Shown here: in pieces, positions 43,207 to 52,455 of the stretch
Layout: each line of letters starts with the position of its first letter
How positions within the stretch are numbered: the first letter of the stretch is position 1
Assembly: GCF_013487865.1 (NCBI RefSeq)
Contig: NZ_CP047409.1
Coordinates: 558,001 to 622,000 of the forward strand
DNA length: 64,000 bases
From: Lactobacillus johnsonii
GTDB taxonomy: Bacteria; Bacillota; Bacilli; Lactobacillales; Lactobacillaceae
Reading direction: 5' to 3'
Translations under genes and position numbers: made by a program
The notes under the pieces: model-generated
Databases searched by the model: none
The model's input: the letters and a program-made list of their open reading frames with translations, nothing else
What the model was told of the DNA's origin: nothing

Positions 43207-44289
43207 ATGAAAAAAGAACAATAAATTCAAATGTTAAAAGAATTTTCAGATGCAAATTCTACATCTGGATTTGAAGAAGAATTTGTAAAACTATTTTCTA
43301 CTTATGCTAAAAATACTGCTGATATTACGGTAGATGGGATGCTTAATGTATATGCAGCTAAGAAAGAAAATAAAGGTAATCGCCCTGTTATTCAAATGGA
43401 TGCTCACTCTGATGCAGTTGGTTTTATTACCCAGGCAGTTCGTCCGAATGGATTAATTAAATTTGTTCCACTTGGTGGTTGGGTAAAGTATAATATCCCA
43501 GCTTTAAGGGTGAAAATTCGTAATCGTGATGGTGAATATATTCCTGGAGTAGTAGCTACAAAGCCGCCACACTTTATGACTGCTGCTGAAAGAAAGTCAA
43601 TCCCAGAAGTTGCTGATATGTCTATTGATGTAGGTTCATCAAGTAGGGAAGAGACCATTAAAGATTATAAAATTGATACTGGTTGTCCAATTTTTGTTGA
43701 TGTAAAATGCGAATACCATGAAAAATCCGGCTTATTCTTCGGTAAAGATTTTGATGATCGCTTTGGTGCAGGAGCCATGGTAGACATCTTAGATAATTTG
43801 AAGGGTGAAGAGACTAATTTTGATGTAGTAGCTGCTTTATCTAGTCAAGAAGAAGTAGGACTGCGCGGTGCATATCTCACTGGACGAAAAATTAAGCCTG
43901 ATTTATGTATTGTTTTAGAAAGTTGTCCAGCTGATGATACTTTTGAGCCGGAATGGTTATCTCAAACTGGCTTAAAACGCGGTCCAATGCTCAGAGATAT
44001 GGACACTACATTTTTACCAAATCCTAAATTTCAACAGTATGCTTGCGATATGGCTGATAAGAATAATATTCCATATACTCGTTCTGTTAGAACAGGTGGC
44101 GGACAAGATGGGGCAGCAATTTATTATGAATATGGAGCTCCAACAATTGTTATTGGAATTCCAGTTCGTTATGAGCACTCCCCATATTGTTTCTCGGCAT
44201 ATAAAGACTTTAAGGCTTCAGTTGATTTAGCAACTGCAATTATTCGTGATATGACACAAGAAAAGCTAGATAGTTTTAAGGTGATCTAA
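43207..44289 (+). CDS. M42-family glutamyl aminopeptidase/endoglucanase-type metallopeptidase, possible start-region nonsense
   Basis: A dinuclear-metal aminopeptidase. MDAHSDAVGF gives the first metal-binding His and Asp, DFDDRFGAG the bridging Asp, and SSQEEVGLRGA the catalytic Glu pair. An open frame of 352 aa runs from ATG 43231, but this ATG has no ribosome site. An ATG at 43207 in the same frame has GAGAGAAAA upstream and reads MKKEQ, then TAA, then IQMLKEFSDANSTSGF, which fits the family N-terminus (M-KEE-L-LLK-LSDA-GISGF). So codon 6 (probably CAA) may have become TAA, with translation resuming at 43231. Activity may be reduced rather than lost. Confidence 0.8.
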
Positions 44290-44489
44290 TGGATTGGAAA
44301 GTATTTTTCAAAAAAGTAGCAATTTTTAGTTGGTGTATGGCCATTATTAGTATTTTGATTTATATTGTTCGTTATACAGCAAGTGAAATTGGTAATCTTT
44401 TTATGTGGGACCAGCCATTTATTTGGGAGTTAATTTTAGGACTTGTTTTTTGTCTCTTATCAGTTTTTTGGCCGAAGAAAAATAAATAG
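44289..44489 (+). CDS. Small two-helix membrane protein, 66 aa
   Basis: The start overlaps the stop of the aminopeptidase gene by one base, so it is translationally coupled. The product has two hydrophobic segments, roughly residues 10-30 and 45-60, joined by a short loop with SEIGNLFMWDQPF, and ends in a basic tail, FWPKKNK. I do not recognise a family. A terminator follows. Confidence 0.72.
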   Translation: MDWKVFFKKVAIFSWCMAIISILIYIVRYTASEIGNLFMWDQPFIWELILGLVFCLLSVFWPKKNK

Positions 44490-44509
44490 AATATAAATTA
44501 ATAGATATG

Positions 44510-44543
44510 AACCCCGAAACTAAGATAAAAATTTCGGGGTTTA
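44510..44543 (+). terminator. Rho-independent terminator
   Basis: AACCCCGAAA pairs with TTTCGGGGTTT over a 12-base loop. Confidence 0.85.
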
Positions 44544-44587
44544 TATCGTTTATAATAAAAATAAGTATTTGTTATAGAAGGTTAGCT

Positions 44588-45241
44588 ATGCATCTTTTAG
44601 AAATTAAAAATTTAAATTATTCTGTTGATGGAAATACCATTCTGAAAAATATTAATCTAAGTGTAAATTCAGGAGACTTTTTAACAATTATAGGACCTTC
44701 TGGTGCAGGAAAAAGTACACTTTTAAAAATTATTGCTAGCTTACTTACACCTACTTCTGGTTCAATAGAATATGAGGGAAAAGATATTAGTCAATATTCT
44801 CCGCTTGAATATCGTCGGCAAGTTTCCTATTGCTTCCAGCAACCGTCTCTTTTTGGAAAAACGGTAAGAGATAATCTGATTTTTCCTTACCAAATTCGAA
44901 GGGAAGAAGTCAATGAAGAGCATCTGGGTGAATTATTAGATAAAGTAAGTCTAAATCAGACTTTTTTGAAGAAAAATATTAATTCTTTATCTGGTGGAGA
45001 AAAGCAACGAGTTGCCTTAATTCGAAATCTAGTCTTTTTACCACAAATTTTACTATTGGATGAAGTAACTACAGGACTTGATGAAAATAGTAAGGAAATT
45101 GTTCATCATTTATTTGCTGATGTGCGCAAGAAGCATGTTACTATCTTACAAGTAACTCATGATAAAAGTGAAATTGAAAAAGCCAATAAAATTTTTGAAG
45201 TGAAGAAGGCATTTCTCGATGAAAAATGTAGTTGTCAGTAA
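44588..45241 (+). CDS. fetA: ABC exporter ATP-binding subunit, FetA (YbbL)-like
   Basis: The 217-aa ATPase has Walker A GPSGAGKST, Q-loop region SYCFQQPSLFG, signature LSGGEKQR and Walker B ILLLDEVTTGLD. Its partner is the overlapping downstream FetB-type permease, a pair known in other bacteria as an iron exporter that helps withstand oxidative stress. I choose ATG 44588, with AGAAGG just before it; a longer frame from 44507 would run through the upstream terminator. The iron role is by homology only. Confidence 0.85.
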   Translation: MHLLEIKNLNYSVDGNTILKNINLSVNSGDFLTIIGPSGAGKSTLLKIIASLLTPTSGSIEYEGKDISQYSPLEYRRQVSYCFQQPSLFGKTVRDNLIFPYQIRREEVNEEHLGELLDKVSLNQTFLKKNINSLSGGEKQRVALIRNLVFLPQILLLDEVTTGLDENSKEIVHHLFADVRKKHVTILQVTHDKSEIEKANKIFEVKKAFLDEKCSCQ

Positions 45242-45980
45242 CTGGTCTCTAGTTTTTGCATTCTTATTAGTTTTAGTATCAATTGGAATTTCTGTTAAAG
45301 AAAAGCTAGGCCTTACTAAAGATATTTTGCTTAGCGTTGTACGAGCCATTATTCAACTAGTCATTATTGGATATATTTTAAAAGTGATTTTCAATGTAAA
45401 TACTTTTTGGCTAACCTTTGTTTCTACACTTGTTATCATTTTTAATGCTTCCTGGAATGCGAATGGTAGAGATCCAAATACTAATCGAAAATTATGGAAT
45501 TCAATTATAGCTGAGGCCGTAGGAACCTACATTACATTAGCTGTATTACTTCTTTCTGGTGTCATTAAACCGATACCCATGCAAGTAATTCCAATTACAG
45601 GGATGATTGCAGGTAATGAAATGGTTGCAATAGGTCTTTGCTATAAATCTTTAAATGAAAGTTTTCATGATTTAAGACAGCCCGTTTTAGAAAGGTTAGC
45701 TTTAGGTAGTGATATTAAAACGGCATCGATGCCAATTATTCGGCGTAGTATTAAGACTGCTATGCAGCCAACGATCGATTCAGCTAAAACAGTAGGGTTA
45801 GTTAATTTGCCGGGGATGATGTCAGGATTGATCTTTGCTGGAGTAAATCCAATTTATGCAATTAAGTATCAGATTATGGTAACCTTTATGCTTTTATCTG
45901 CTACAAGTTTAGGTGCGATCATTTCTGTTTATCTTGCCTATAAAAATTATTTTAATGATCAGATGCAATTAATGCTCTAG
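45219..45980 (+). CDS. fetB: FetB (YbbM)-type ABC permease, UPF0014 family
   Basis: The 253-aa membrane protein has about seven helices. Family-specific stretches are AIIQLVIIGYILK, NASWNANGRDP, PIPMQVIPITGMIAGNEMV and LPGMMSGLIFAGVNPIYAIKYQ. The ATG lies within the last 23 bases of fetA in another frame, so translation is coupled. With FetA it should form an exporter, by homology for iron. A terminator follows within 2 bases. Confidence 0.88.
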   Translation: MKNVVVSNWSLVFAFLLVLVSIGISVKEKLGLTKDILLSVVRAIIQLVIIGYILKVIFNVNTFWLTFVSTLVIIFNASWNANGRDPNTNRKLWNSIIAEAVGTYITLAVLLLSGVIKPIPMQVIPITGMIAGNEMVAIGLCYKSLNESFHDLRQPVLERLALGSDIKTASMPIIRRSIKTAMQPTIDSAKTVGLVNLPGMMSGLIFAGVNPIYAIKYQIMVTFMLLSATSLGAIISVYLAYKNYFNDQMQLML

Positions 45981-45981
45981 T

Positions 45982-46019
45982 AAAAAGACTGTTCTGGTAT
46001 TATTTCAGAACAGTCTTTT
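45982..46019. terminator. Bidirectional terminator between fetAB and decarboxylase operon
   Basis: AAAAAGACTGTTCTG pairs with CAGAACAGTCTTTT (with a mismatch-free core GACTGTTCTG / CAGAACAGTC) between convergent units. Confidence 0.9.
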
Positions 46020-46049
46020 GAATTATATGAAACTAAAATTTAATGTATT

Positions 46050-47336
46050 TTACTCAACTCTAGCGATTTCATCATGAACTTTAATATTATGAGAACCTAA
46101 ACTTGGTTCTTGACCATGTAGATTAAATTTAACATTAACTCCTGGTCTAAACAAAAGAACATGTGTTGAGCCACCAAAGTGGAAAATACCTAATTGATCA
46201 CCTTTATTAATATGCTGACCAACTTTAACAGTAATTTCGTTGCCGGAAACTTCTGCCATACCAACAGCTACAAAGCACATTAAGCCAATCTTAGGATTGT
46301 CTGCTTTAATGAAGATGACTGCACGTGATGCAGTTTCGGTAATATAAGCTTGAGAATCATTGGGAGCAGCTGGATCAGGACCATTAGGATTTTCAAAGCC
46401 TTGTGGTAAAGTTTCAGAGTAATAAGAACCATATAGGTTGTAGGCTTTAACTACTGTTCCGCTTACTGGACTATTCCATCTGTGGTAACTTAATGCACTA
46501 AGAAATGCTTGATAAAGAGTACCACCAACAAATTCTGAAGTTAATGGATCATTATGGAGTAGGTCAATTAATGAATATGGTTGTCCTTTAATCCAGAATT
46601 TAGCCTTTAAAGGTAGGTTATGAGCAATGCGATATGGTGCTGACTCACAAGCGTTAGCAATTGAATCAGGATCGTCTGCATTAACAACTGGACGAACGCC
46701 AGGATTAAATGTCCGGGTAAAGAAGTGATCCCATGAAGTAAAACCATATTGTTGATCAATATTATTATTAGGACAAGCAAAAATATCATGGAAATCTTTG
46801 CCATAGGCAGCATCACACATGCTCTTTAATGCTTCATTTCCAAGCCATCCTTCTTTAGACCGATTAAGTACATACGTAGAATCAGGAGATTGTAAAAACT
46901 TTCCCCAGTAATCTAAAATATCACGTAATTTTTGATTAACCCGTGGATCCATAAAGGCAACATATCCAGCCTTGGTTGCCATTGGATAGTCGAGAATTGC
47001 ATTAATTGGGAAACCAACTAATCCAGTAGTATTAAATTTAGGAGCGCGGTGCATAACACGATTAATAACTCTCAGCATTTGATGATAGTTGTGAACTGCT
47101 GGAGTATCCATTGGCGTTTCAACATATTTTGCTGGCACTTCTTCAAACATCATGTGGAATAGGTTCCAAAGATATCGATCCGATTCAATTAAATCTTTTA
47201 GTGCTTGAACAGGTGGTAAAAGGGCTTGATCTTGTTCTGCTTCAGCTTCTTTTAGCACTTTCTTTAACCAGTTGTTGTAAAATTCCTGATCACTTGGTAA
47301 CCATTGTCCAACGTTAAATTTTACGTCTTTTTTCAT
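46050..47336 (-). CDS. Pyruvoyl decarboxylase of the PSD family, PsiD-like, copy 2
   Basis: The 428-aa protein has the N-terminal PSDC-type domain (IESDRYLWNLFHMMFEE, NTTGLVGFPINAILDYPMAT) absent from membrane phosphatidylserine decarboxylases, then the PSD catalytic domain: YHRWNSPVSGTVV with the conserved His, and GIFHFGGSTHVLLF, where Ser390 should become the pyruvoyl group after cleavage, leaving a 39-residue alpha chain. No membrane anchor is seen. The order and motifs closely resemble L-tryptophan decarboxylase PsiD. It lies 26 bases after an antiporter gene. I infer a soluble amino acid decarboxylase; its substrate is unknown. Confidence 0.82.
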   Translation of the reverse strand: MKKDVKFNVGQWLPSDQEFYNNWLKKVLKEAEAEQDQALLPPVQALKDLIESDRYLWNLFHMMFEEVPAKYVETPMDTPAVHNYHQMLRVINRVMHRAPKFNTTGLVGFPINAILDYPMATKAGYVAFMDPRVNQKLRDILDYWGKFLQSPDSTYVLNRSKEGWLGNEALKSMCDAAYGKDFHDIFACPNNNIDQQYGFTSWDHFFTRTFNPGVRPVVNADDPDSIANACESAPYRIAHNLPLKAKFWIKGQPYSLIDLLHNDPLTSEFVGGTLYQAFLSALSYHRWNSPVSGTVVKAYNLYGSYYSETLPQGFENPNGPDPAAPNDSQAYITETASRAVIFIKADNPKIGLMCFVAVGMAEVSGNEITVKVGQHINKGDQLGIFHFGGSTHVLLFRPGVNVKFNLHGQEPSLGSHNIKVHDEIARVE

Positions 47337-47362
47337 TTTAAACACCTTTTTAATATTAATAA

Positions 47363-48796
47363 CTATAATGAAATCTTCTTAGTAACTAGCAGATATACAG
47401 AGATAACAGCCAAAATACATATAATAATAGCCAATGCTAATTCCCACTTGTTAAATAGAGGGGTACCTTTCTTGTCGTATTCTTTTCTGGCAAAGTAGTA
47501 GAAGATTATGCCTACAGCATAAATAATTGTCGAAATTAGTAGGTAATTAAGTCCTGCTGCATATAAGAGCCATAGACAATAGATAGTTGATAAAATACCT
47601 ATGAATAAACTCTTATTACGTTTATGAGAATCGTTTGTAAAAATTTCGCGTTTTTGCGCAATTTTCCATAAGTACATTGAACTCAATAGATAACAAGGTA
47701 AAATTATTACCCCGGTAATGTCGATACATGCTAGATAAACGTTATTAGCTGTTACTACTAATATCATGAACAAGGACATCAAAACGCTTGAAATATATAA
47801 GGATACACTAGGCACCTTTTTCTTGTTTTCATGAGCAAAGAATTTTGGCAATACATGTCCTTTAGCTGCAGCATATGGAAGCTGAGCCATCATAACTGTC
47901 CATGCAACCCATGAACCACCAACGGAAATAATTACAGAAATTGTTACGAAGTCTATGAACCATGGACCTAATAAGTTTTTCATTAAGTAAGCTGTTGATG
48001 GATCAGTGAGTTTAGAAAGAGTTGGTTGGTGATAAATACCATAAGCAACAATACTAATTAGAATGTAGGCGATTAATGAAATTAAATAACCCATTACAGT
48101 TGCTTTACCAACATCTTTAGGATTTTTAGCGTGGTTAGAAATAACGACTGCACCTTCAATACCGATAAAGCACCATAACGTTACTAACATAGGAGCCTTA
48201 ATTTGACTAACAAAATTTCCTAAATGAAGACCTTGTCCCCAGAATCCCCAGAAAAATGTTGGGAAACGGAAGAAGATTAGCATACAAATTAAAATGATTC
48301 CTAAACTAATGAACTTGATGATGACTGTAATATTGTTAAGAAATGAGGCTTCTTTAACACCATTAAGAACTAAAAAATTATAAATCCAAATTAAGACAAT
48401 ACCGAATATAACAGTTGGCCATTGGTGTTTAAGCAAGACCGGAAAATAATGACCGAAGGAGTCATTAAGCATAACTGCATAGGCCACGTTTCCTGTAATT
48501 GCTTCAATCCAATAACCCCAGGCTGAGTTAAAACCAACGTATTTACCGAAACCAGCACGTGCATAGGAATAAATACCAATATTTAAGTCTGGTCTCTCTT
48601 CAGCTAGGATTTTAAAGGTAAAGGCAAGCCCAAACATACCAATACCAGTCAAAATCCAAGCAATGATGACGGCACCAAGTGAAGATGAAGCAGCCATATT
48701 TTGGGGAATATCAAAAATTCCTCCACCAATCATGGCACCGACAACCATCGCAATTAAGCCAAAGAGACCAATTTTACGACTGTTAGATTTAGTCAT
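47363..48796 (-). CDS. APA-type amino acid/amine antiporter (APC superfamily)
   Basis: The 477-aa protein has 12 helices and resembles the basic amino acid/polyamine antiporters such as ArcD, CadB-like and HdcP: VGAMIGGGIFDIPQNMA in helix 1, GFNSAWGYWIEAITGNVAYA in helix 3, and WCFIGIEGAVVISNHAKNPKDVGKAT in helix 6. It lies between two PsiD-like decarboxylase genes in one operon, 39 bases after the first and 26 bases before the second. This setting implies uptake of an amino acid in exchange for its decarboxylation product. Confidence 0.88.
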   Translation of the reverse strand: MTKSNSRKIGLFGLIAMVVGAMIGGGIFDIPQNMAASSSLGAVIIAWILTGIGMFGLAFTFKILAEERPDLNIGIYSYARAGFGKYVGFNSAWGYWIEAITGNVAYAVMLNDSFGHYFPVLLKHQWPTVIFGIVLIWIYNFLVLNGVKEASFLNNITVIIKFISLGIILICMLIFFRFPTFFWGFWGQGLHLGNFVSQIKAPMLVTLWCFIGIEGAVVISNHAKNPKDVGKATVMGYLISLIAYILISIVAYGIYHQPTLSKLTDPSTAYLMKNLLGPWFIDFVTISVIISVGGSWVAWTVMMAQLPYAAAKGHVLPKFFAHENKKKVPSVSLYISSVLMSLFMILVVTANNVYLACIDITGVIILPCYLLSSMYLWKIAQKREIFTNDSHKRNKSLFIGILSTIYCLWLLYAAGLNYLLISTIIYAVGIIFYYFARKEYDKKGTPLFNKWELALAIIICILAVISVYLLVTKKISL

Positions 48797-48835
48797 TATG
48801 AGATCTTCTTTCTTTTAATCAATAAAAATTCATCC

Positions 48836-50122
48836 TTATTTAACACGAGCTATTTCTTCACGAACTTTAATATTTGAACTGCCTAAACCAGGTTCTTGAT
48901 CATGTAAATTAAATTCAACTTGAGTTTCAGGTCTAAATAGAAGTACGTGGGTTGAACCACCGAAATGGAACATCCCTAGTTGATCGCCCTTGTTAACGTG
49001 TTGACCAACACGTACAGTGATTTCATCACTTGAAACTTCTGACATACCTACAGCGACAAAGCACATGAGACCAATCTTTGGGTTATCAGCCTTAATGAAA
49101 ATAACAGCACGAGTAGCCGTAGCAGTTAAGAAAGCCTGTGAATCGTTTGCAGCAACAGGATCAGCACCACGTTCATTTGCAAAGCCTTGATATAGACTTT
49201 CGGAGTAATATGAACCTGGTAAATTATATGCTTTAACAATAGTTCCACTAACAGGACTATTCCATCTGTGGTAACTTAAAGCACTTAAAAATGCTTGGTA
49301 TAAAGTGCCACCTTCAAATTTTGATGTCCATGGATCGTTATGAAGAAGATCCATTAATGAATAGGGTTGTCCTTTAATCCAGAACTTTGCTTTCATTGGT
49401 AAATCACGGGCAATTCTAAATGGAGCAGATTCACATGCATTAGCGATTGAATCTGGATCATCAGGATCTTGGACAGGACGAATGCCAGGATTGAATAAAC
49501 GAGTAAAGAAATTATCCCAGGAAGTAAAGCCTAAATGCTTTTCACGATCATTTGATTTACATTTGAAAATAGTTGTGAAATTATCGCCATCGGCTACTTT
49601 AGACATTTCGTTTAATGCATAGTCACTTAACCAACCATTTTTAGAAGTGTTAAGAACATAGGTAGATGCAGGAGTTTGCAAATATTTGCCCCAATAATTT
49701 AATATATCTCTTAATTTCTTATTGATTTTCGGATTCATGAAAAATACATATCCAGCTTTAGTAGCCATTGGATAATCCCAAATTGCATTGATTGGCGTTC
49801 CGACCAATCCGGTAGTATTAAATTCTGGAGCTCTTTGAATAATACGATTGAGCATTAAAAGCATTTGACGATAATTTCTTACTTGAGGAGTCCCCATCGG
49901 TGTGTCGACATATTTTTCAGGAATTTCATCAAACATCATTTGAGTAATATTGTACAAGTACCGATCAGACTCAATTAAATTTTTTAAGGCTTGAACGGGA
50001 GGAAGTAACTTTTGATTTTCTTCACTTTCTGCTTCTTTTAGAACCTTTTTTAACCATTTATTATAGAATTCTTGGTCACTTGGTAACCATTGTCCTACAT
50101 TGTATTGAATATTCTTTTTCAT
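48836..50122 (-). CDS. Pyruvoyl decarboxylase of the PSD family, PsiD-like, copy 1
   Basis: A 428-aa paralog of the decarboxylase at 46050-47336 with identical architecture and length: VGQWLPSDQEFYNKWLKKVL at the N-terminus, SYHRWNSPVSGTIVK, and FHFGGSTHVLLF with Ser390 as the expected pyruvoyl precursor. The two copies differ most around residues 180-210 (CKSNDREKHLGF versus CPNNNIDQQYGF), possibly a substrate or interface difference. It is the first gene of the operon behind a consensus-like promoter, with CGAGGT before the ATG. The annotation phosphatidylserine decarboxylase would be misleading: there is no membrane anchor, and the neighbour is an amine-type antiporter. Confidence 0.82.
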   Translation of the reverse strand: MKKNIQYNVGQWLPSDQEFYNKWLKKVLKEAESEENQKLLPPVQALKNLIESDRYLYNITQMMFDEIPEKYVDTPMGTPQVRNYRQMLLMLNRIIQRAPEFNTTGLVGTPINAIWDYPMATKAGYVFFMNPKINKKLRDILNYWGKYLQTPASTYVLNTSKNGWLSDYALNEMSKVADGDNFTTIFKCKSNDREKHLGFTSWDNFFTRLFNPGIRPVQDPDDPDSIANACESAPFRIARDLPMKAKFWIKGQPYSLMDLLHNDPWTSKFEGGTLYQAFLSALSYHRWNSPVSGTIVKAYNLPGSYYSESLYQGFANERGADPVAANDSQAFLTATATRAVIFIKADNPKIGLMCFVAVGMSEVSSDEITVRVGQHVNKGDQLGMFHFGGSTHVLLFRPETQVEFNLHDQEPGLGSSNIKVREEIARVK

Positions 50123-50192
50123 AATTTATACCTCGATATTTATGAAAAAAATAACGCTAATCTTAATAAAAAATGTGCACACTTTCAATATC

Positions 50193-50221
50193 ATTATAGG
50201 CTCAAATAAAAATAACGTCAA
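50193..50221 (-). promoter_or_regulatory. Strong promoter of the decarboxylase-antiporter operon
   Basis: On the minus strand TTGACG and a perfect TATAAT are separated by 17 bases, about 70 bases before the first ATG. No terminator or T-box intervenes, so initiation probably sets expression. Confidence 0.82.
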
Positions 50222-50363
50222 AAAATAAGAAGCAATATTCCAAATTAACATATATTCATAAAATTAAATTTAATGATAAGAATTGTTACTAAGAAGGCGA
50301 TATAATATTTATGGAAGAAAGTTACTTTTTATACTAAATATAAACATATAGGAAAGAAAAATC

Positions 50364-50743
50364 ATGGAACGAATACTAAAAATTAACTAATTTCTACACG
50401 GTGGAGATTATAATCCTGAACAATGGTGGGACGAACCAGATATTATTAATCAAGACTTCGCATTTTTTAAACAGGCGGATATCCATACAGTAACTGTAGG
50501 AATTTTTTCATGGGCAAAGGTAGAACCAGAAAAAGAATAGATCCTTTTGCTGGATTTGACTATCAAAAGCTAGCTAAGCATGTAGATCTTATCTCTTGGG
50601 ATTCTTATCCAGCTTGGGGTAATGACAATCAGACGACAGAAGAATTAGGTAGAAATATTAGCCTAATTCATGACTGCTTTAGGAGTTTGAAACATCAGAA
50701 CTTTTTAGTAATGGAAAATACACCACAAACAGAAGATAATTAA
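50364..50743 (+). pseudogene. Decayed GH42 beta-galactosidase
   Basis: An ATG with a nearby GGAAAG site begins MERILKIN, then TAA, then FLHGGDYNPEQWWDEPDI and HTVTVGIFSWAKVEPEKE, the GH42 N-terminus, before a stop. After an internal deletion the sequence resumes GFDYQKLAKHVDLISWDSYP and ends with LVMENTP, which contains the nucleophile Glu region. Complete enzymes are about 670 aa; here about 125 codons remain. Nonsense codons and deletion make it clearly dead, evidence of a lost galactoside pathway. Confidence 0.88.
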
Positions 50744-50860
50744 CGGTGAAGTTGTTCTTACTCCATTTGGAAGTAAGATTTATAAAAAAATAAATAGATA
50801 AAATGAGTATCTTTAAAAGTAAAGATTGCTTATTTTTTTGATATACTGCTCTGTACCAAT

Positions 50861-50890
50861 TTGACTACTTATTATAAATAGGTATAGAAT
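50861..50890 (+). promoter_or_regulatory. Predicted promoter of dtpT
   Basis: TTGACT is followed by TATAGA after 16 bases or TAGAAT after 18 bases, about 50 bases before the dtpT ATG. Confidence 0.6.
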
Positions 50891-50939
50891 AGACCTTTCT
50901 GTGTATATAAAACACATAATACAGAAAGGATAGTTTTTA

Positions 50940-52433
50940 ATGAATAATTCAACAACAGAGAAGACTTTCTTTGGACAACCTCGTGGCTTGTCCACCTTGT
51001 TCTTCACTGAAATGTGGGAGAGATTTAGTTACTATGGTATGCGTGCTATTTTACTCTTCTACATGTATTATGCCGTAGAACGTGGCGGATTAGGGATGAA
51101 TGAAACCACTGCTGCTTCAATTATGTCTATCTACGGTTCACTTGTTTATCTTTCTACGGTAGCTGGTGGATGGCTAGCAGACAGAATTTGGGGAGCACGT
51201 AGTACTGTCTTCTTTGGTGGTGTCCTTATTATGATTGGACACATTATCTTAGCCCTACCAATGGCAGAGGTAGGTTTATATATTTCGATCGCATTCATTG
51301 TGGTAGGTACAGGTTTACTTAAGCCTAATGTTTCTGATATGGTTGGTGGCCTATACTCATTAGATGATCGAAGACGTGATGCTGGTTTCAGTATCTTTGT
51401 TTTTGGTATTAACTTAGGATCAGCACTTGCTCCATGGTTAGTTCCTTGGGCAAGTGAAGGTTTTGGCCTTAATTTATTTGGAAATCATTTTAACTTCCAT
51501 GCTGGTTTCTCTTTGGCAGCAGTTGGAATGTTCTTTGGTTTAGTACAGTATGTTTGGGGTGGTAGAAAGTATCTCTCTGAGAATGGAATGCACCCAACAG
51601 ATCCAATCGATCCAGAAACTCGTAACAAAGTCTTAAAGAGAATCGGTTTAGGAGTTTTAGCTTTAGCAGTAGTATTAGGTTTAATGGCTGCTTTTGGTCA
51701 ATTAAATATTGATAATATTATTACTTTAATTACTATTGTTGCTATTGCCTTACCAATTTATTACTTTGTTTTAATGCTTAGAAGCCCTAAAGTTACAAAA
51801 GAGGAACGCTCAAAAGTTTGGGCTTACATTCCCTTATTTATTGCAGCTTCTATCTTCTGGGGAATTGAAGAATCTGGTTCTGTTGTTTTAGCTCTATTTG
51901 CTGCCCAAAGAACAGTACTTCACATCGGAGGATGGCACTTTACTGCTGCTAACTTCCAAACTTTGAACCCAGTATTTATCATGATTTTGACTCCGTTCTT
52001 TGTATGGTTATGGGATAACTGGAAGAAACAACCAAGTGCTGCTGGTAAATTTGCTGCTGGTTTGGTCTTTGCTGGTCTTTCATATATGTGGATGGCCCTT
52101 CCCGGAATGCTTTATGGAACAAACGGACGAGTTAGCCCATTTTGGCTAGTTGGCTCTTGGTTTATTGTTGAAATTGCCGAAATGCTTATTTCTCCAATTG
52201 GCTTATCTGTAACTACACGTTTAGCACCAAAAGCTTTCCGTTCACAGATGATGAGTCTTTGGTTCTTGGCAGATGCCACTGGCCAAGCTATTAACTCTCA
52301 AATTGTTAAATACTACTCAAGTAAAACTGAAGTGGCATACTTCTTAGCAGTGGGAATTGTTAGTGTATTGTTTGGTGTAGTGATGTTTTTCTTTACTAAG
52401 AAAATTCATAACTTAATGGCAGATGCTGAATAA
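50940..52433 (+). CDS. dtpT: Proton-dependent di/tripeptide transporter (POT family)
   Basis: This carrier imports di- and tripeptides with protons and supplies the many peptidases in the window. The 497-aa protein carries the POT signatures: FFTEMWERFSYYGMRAIL in helix 1 with the ExxERFxYYG motif, GGWLADRIWGAR, and FSIFVFGINLGSALAPWLV. Codon use is biased, suggesting high expression. AGAAAGGATAG precedes the ATG. An ISL3 element sits 22 bases beyond the stop, and the gene's probable terminator now lies beyond that element. Confidence 0.95.
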   Translation: MNNSTTEKTFFGQPRGLSTLFFTEMWERFSYYGMRAILLFYMYYAVERGGLGMNETTAASIMSIYGSLVYLSTVAGGWLADRIWGARSTVFFGGVLIMIGHIILALPMAEVGLYISIAFIVVGTGLLKPNVSDMVGGLYSLDDRRRDAGFSIFVFGINLGSALAPWLVPWASEGFGLNLFGNHFNFHAGFSLAAVGMFFGLVQYVWGGRKYLSENGMHPTDPIDPETRNKVLKRIGLGVLALAVVLGLMAAFGQLNIDNIITLITIVAIALPIYYFVLMLRSPKVTKEERSKVWAYIPLFIAASIFWGIEESGSVVLALFAAQRTVLHIGGWHFTAANFQTLNPVFIMILTPFFVWLWDNWKKQPSAAGKFAAGLVFAGLSYMWMALPGMLYGTNGRVSPFWLVGSWFIVEIAEMLISPIGLSVTTRLAPKAFRSQMMSLWFLADATGQAINSQIVKYYSSKTEVAYFLAVGIVSVLFGVVMFFFTKKIHNLMADAE

Positions 52434-52447
52434 AACAAACATAATTT

Positions 52448-52455
52448 AATATTTA
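52448..52455. repeat. ISL3 target-site duplication, left copy
   Basis: AATATTTA, identical to 53911-53918. Confidence 0.9.

Noticed and set aside
46050-50122. True phosphatidylserine decarboxylases for phosphatidylethanolamine synthesis
   Set aside because: No membrane anchor, extra PSDC-type N-terminal domain, duplicated with an amine-type antiporter, and no phosphatidylserine synthase gene in the window; PsiD-like decarboxylase fits better.
50510-50743. Independent 77-aa protein
   Set aside because: Its residues align with the middle of GH42 enzymes, so it is part of the decayed beta-galactosidase.
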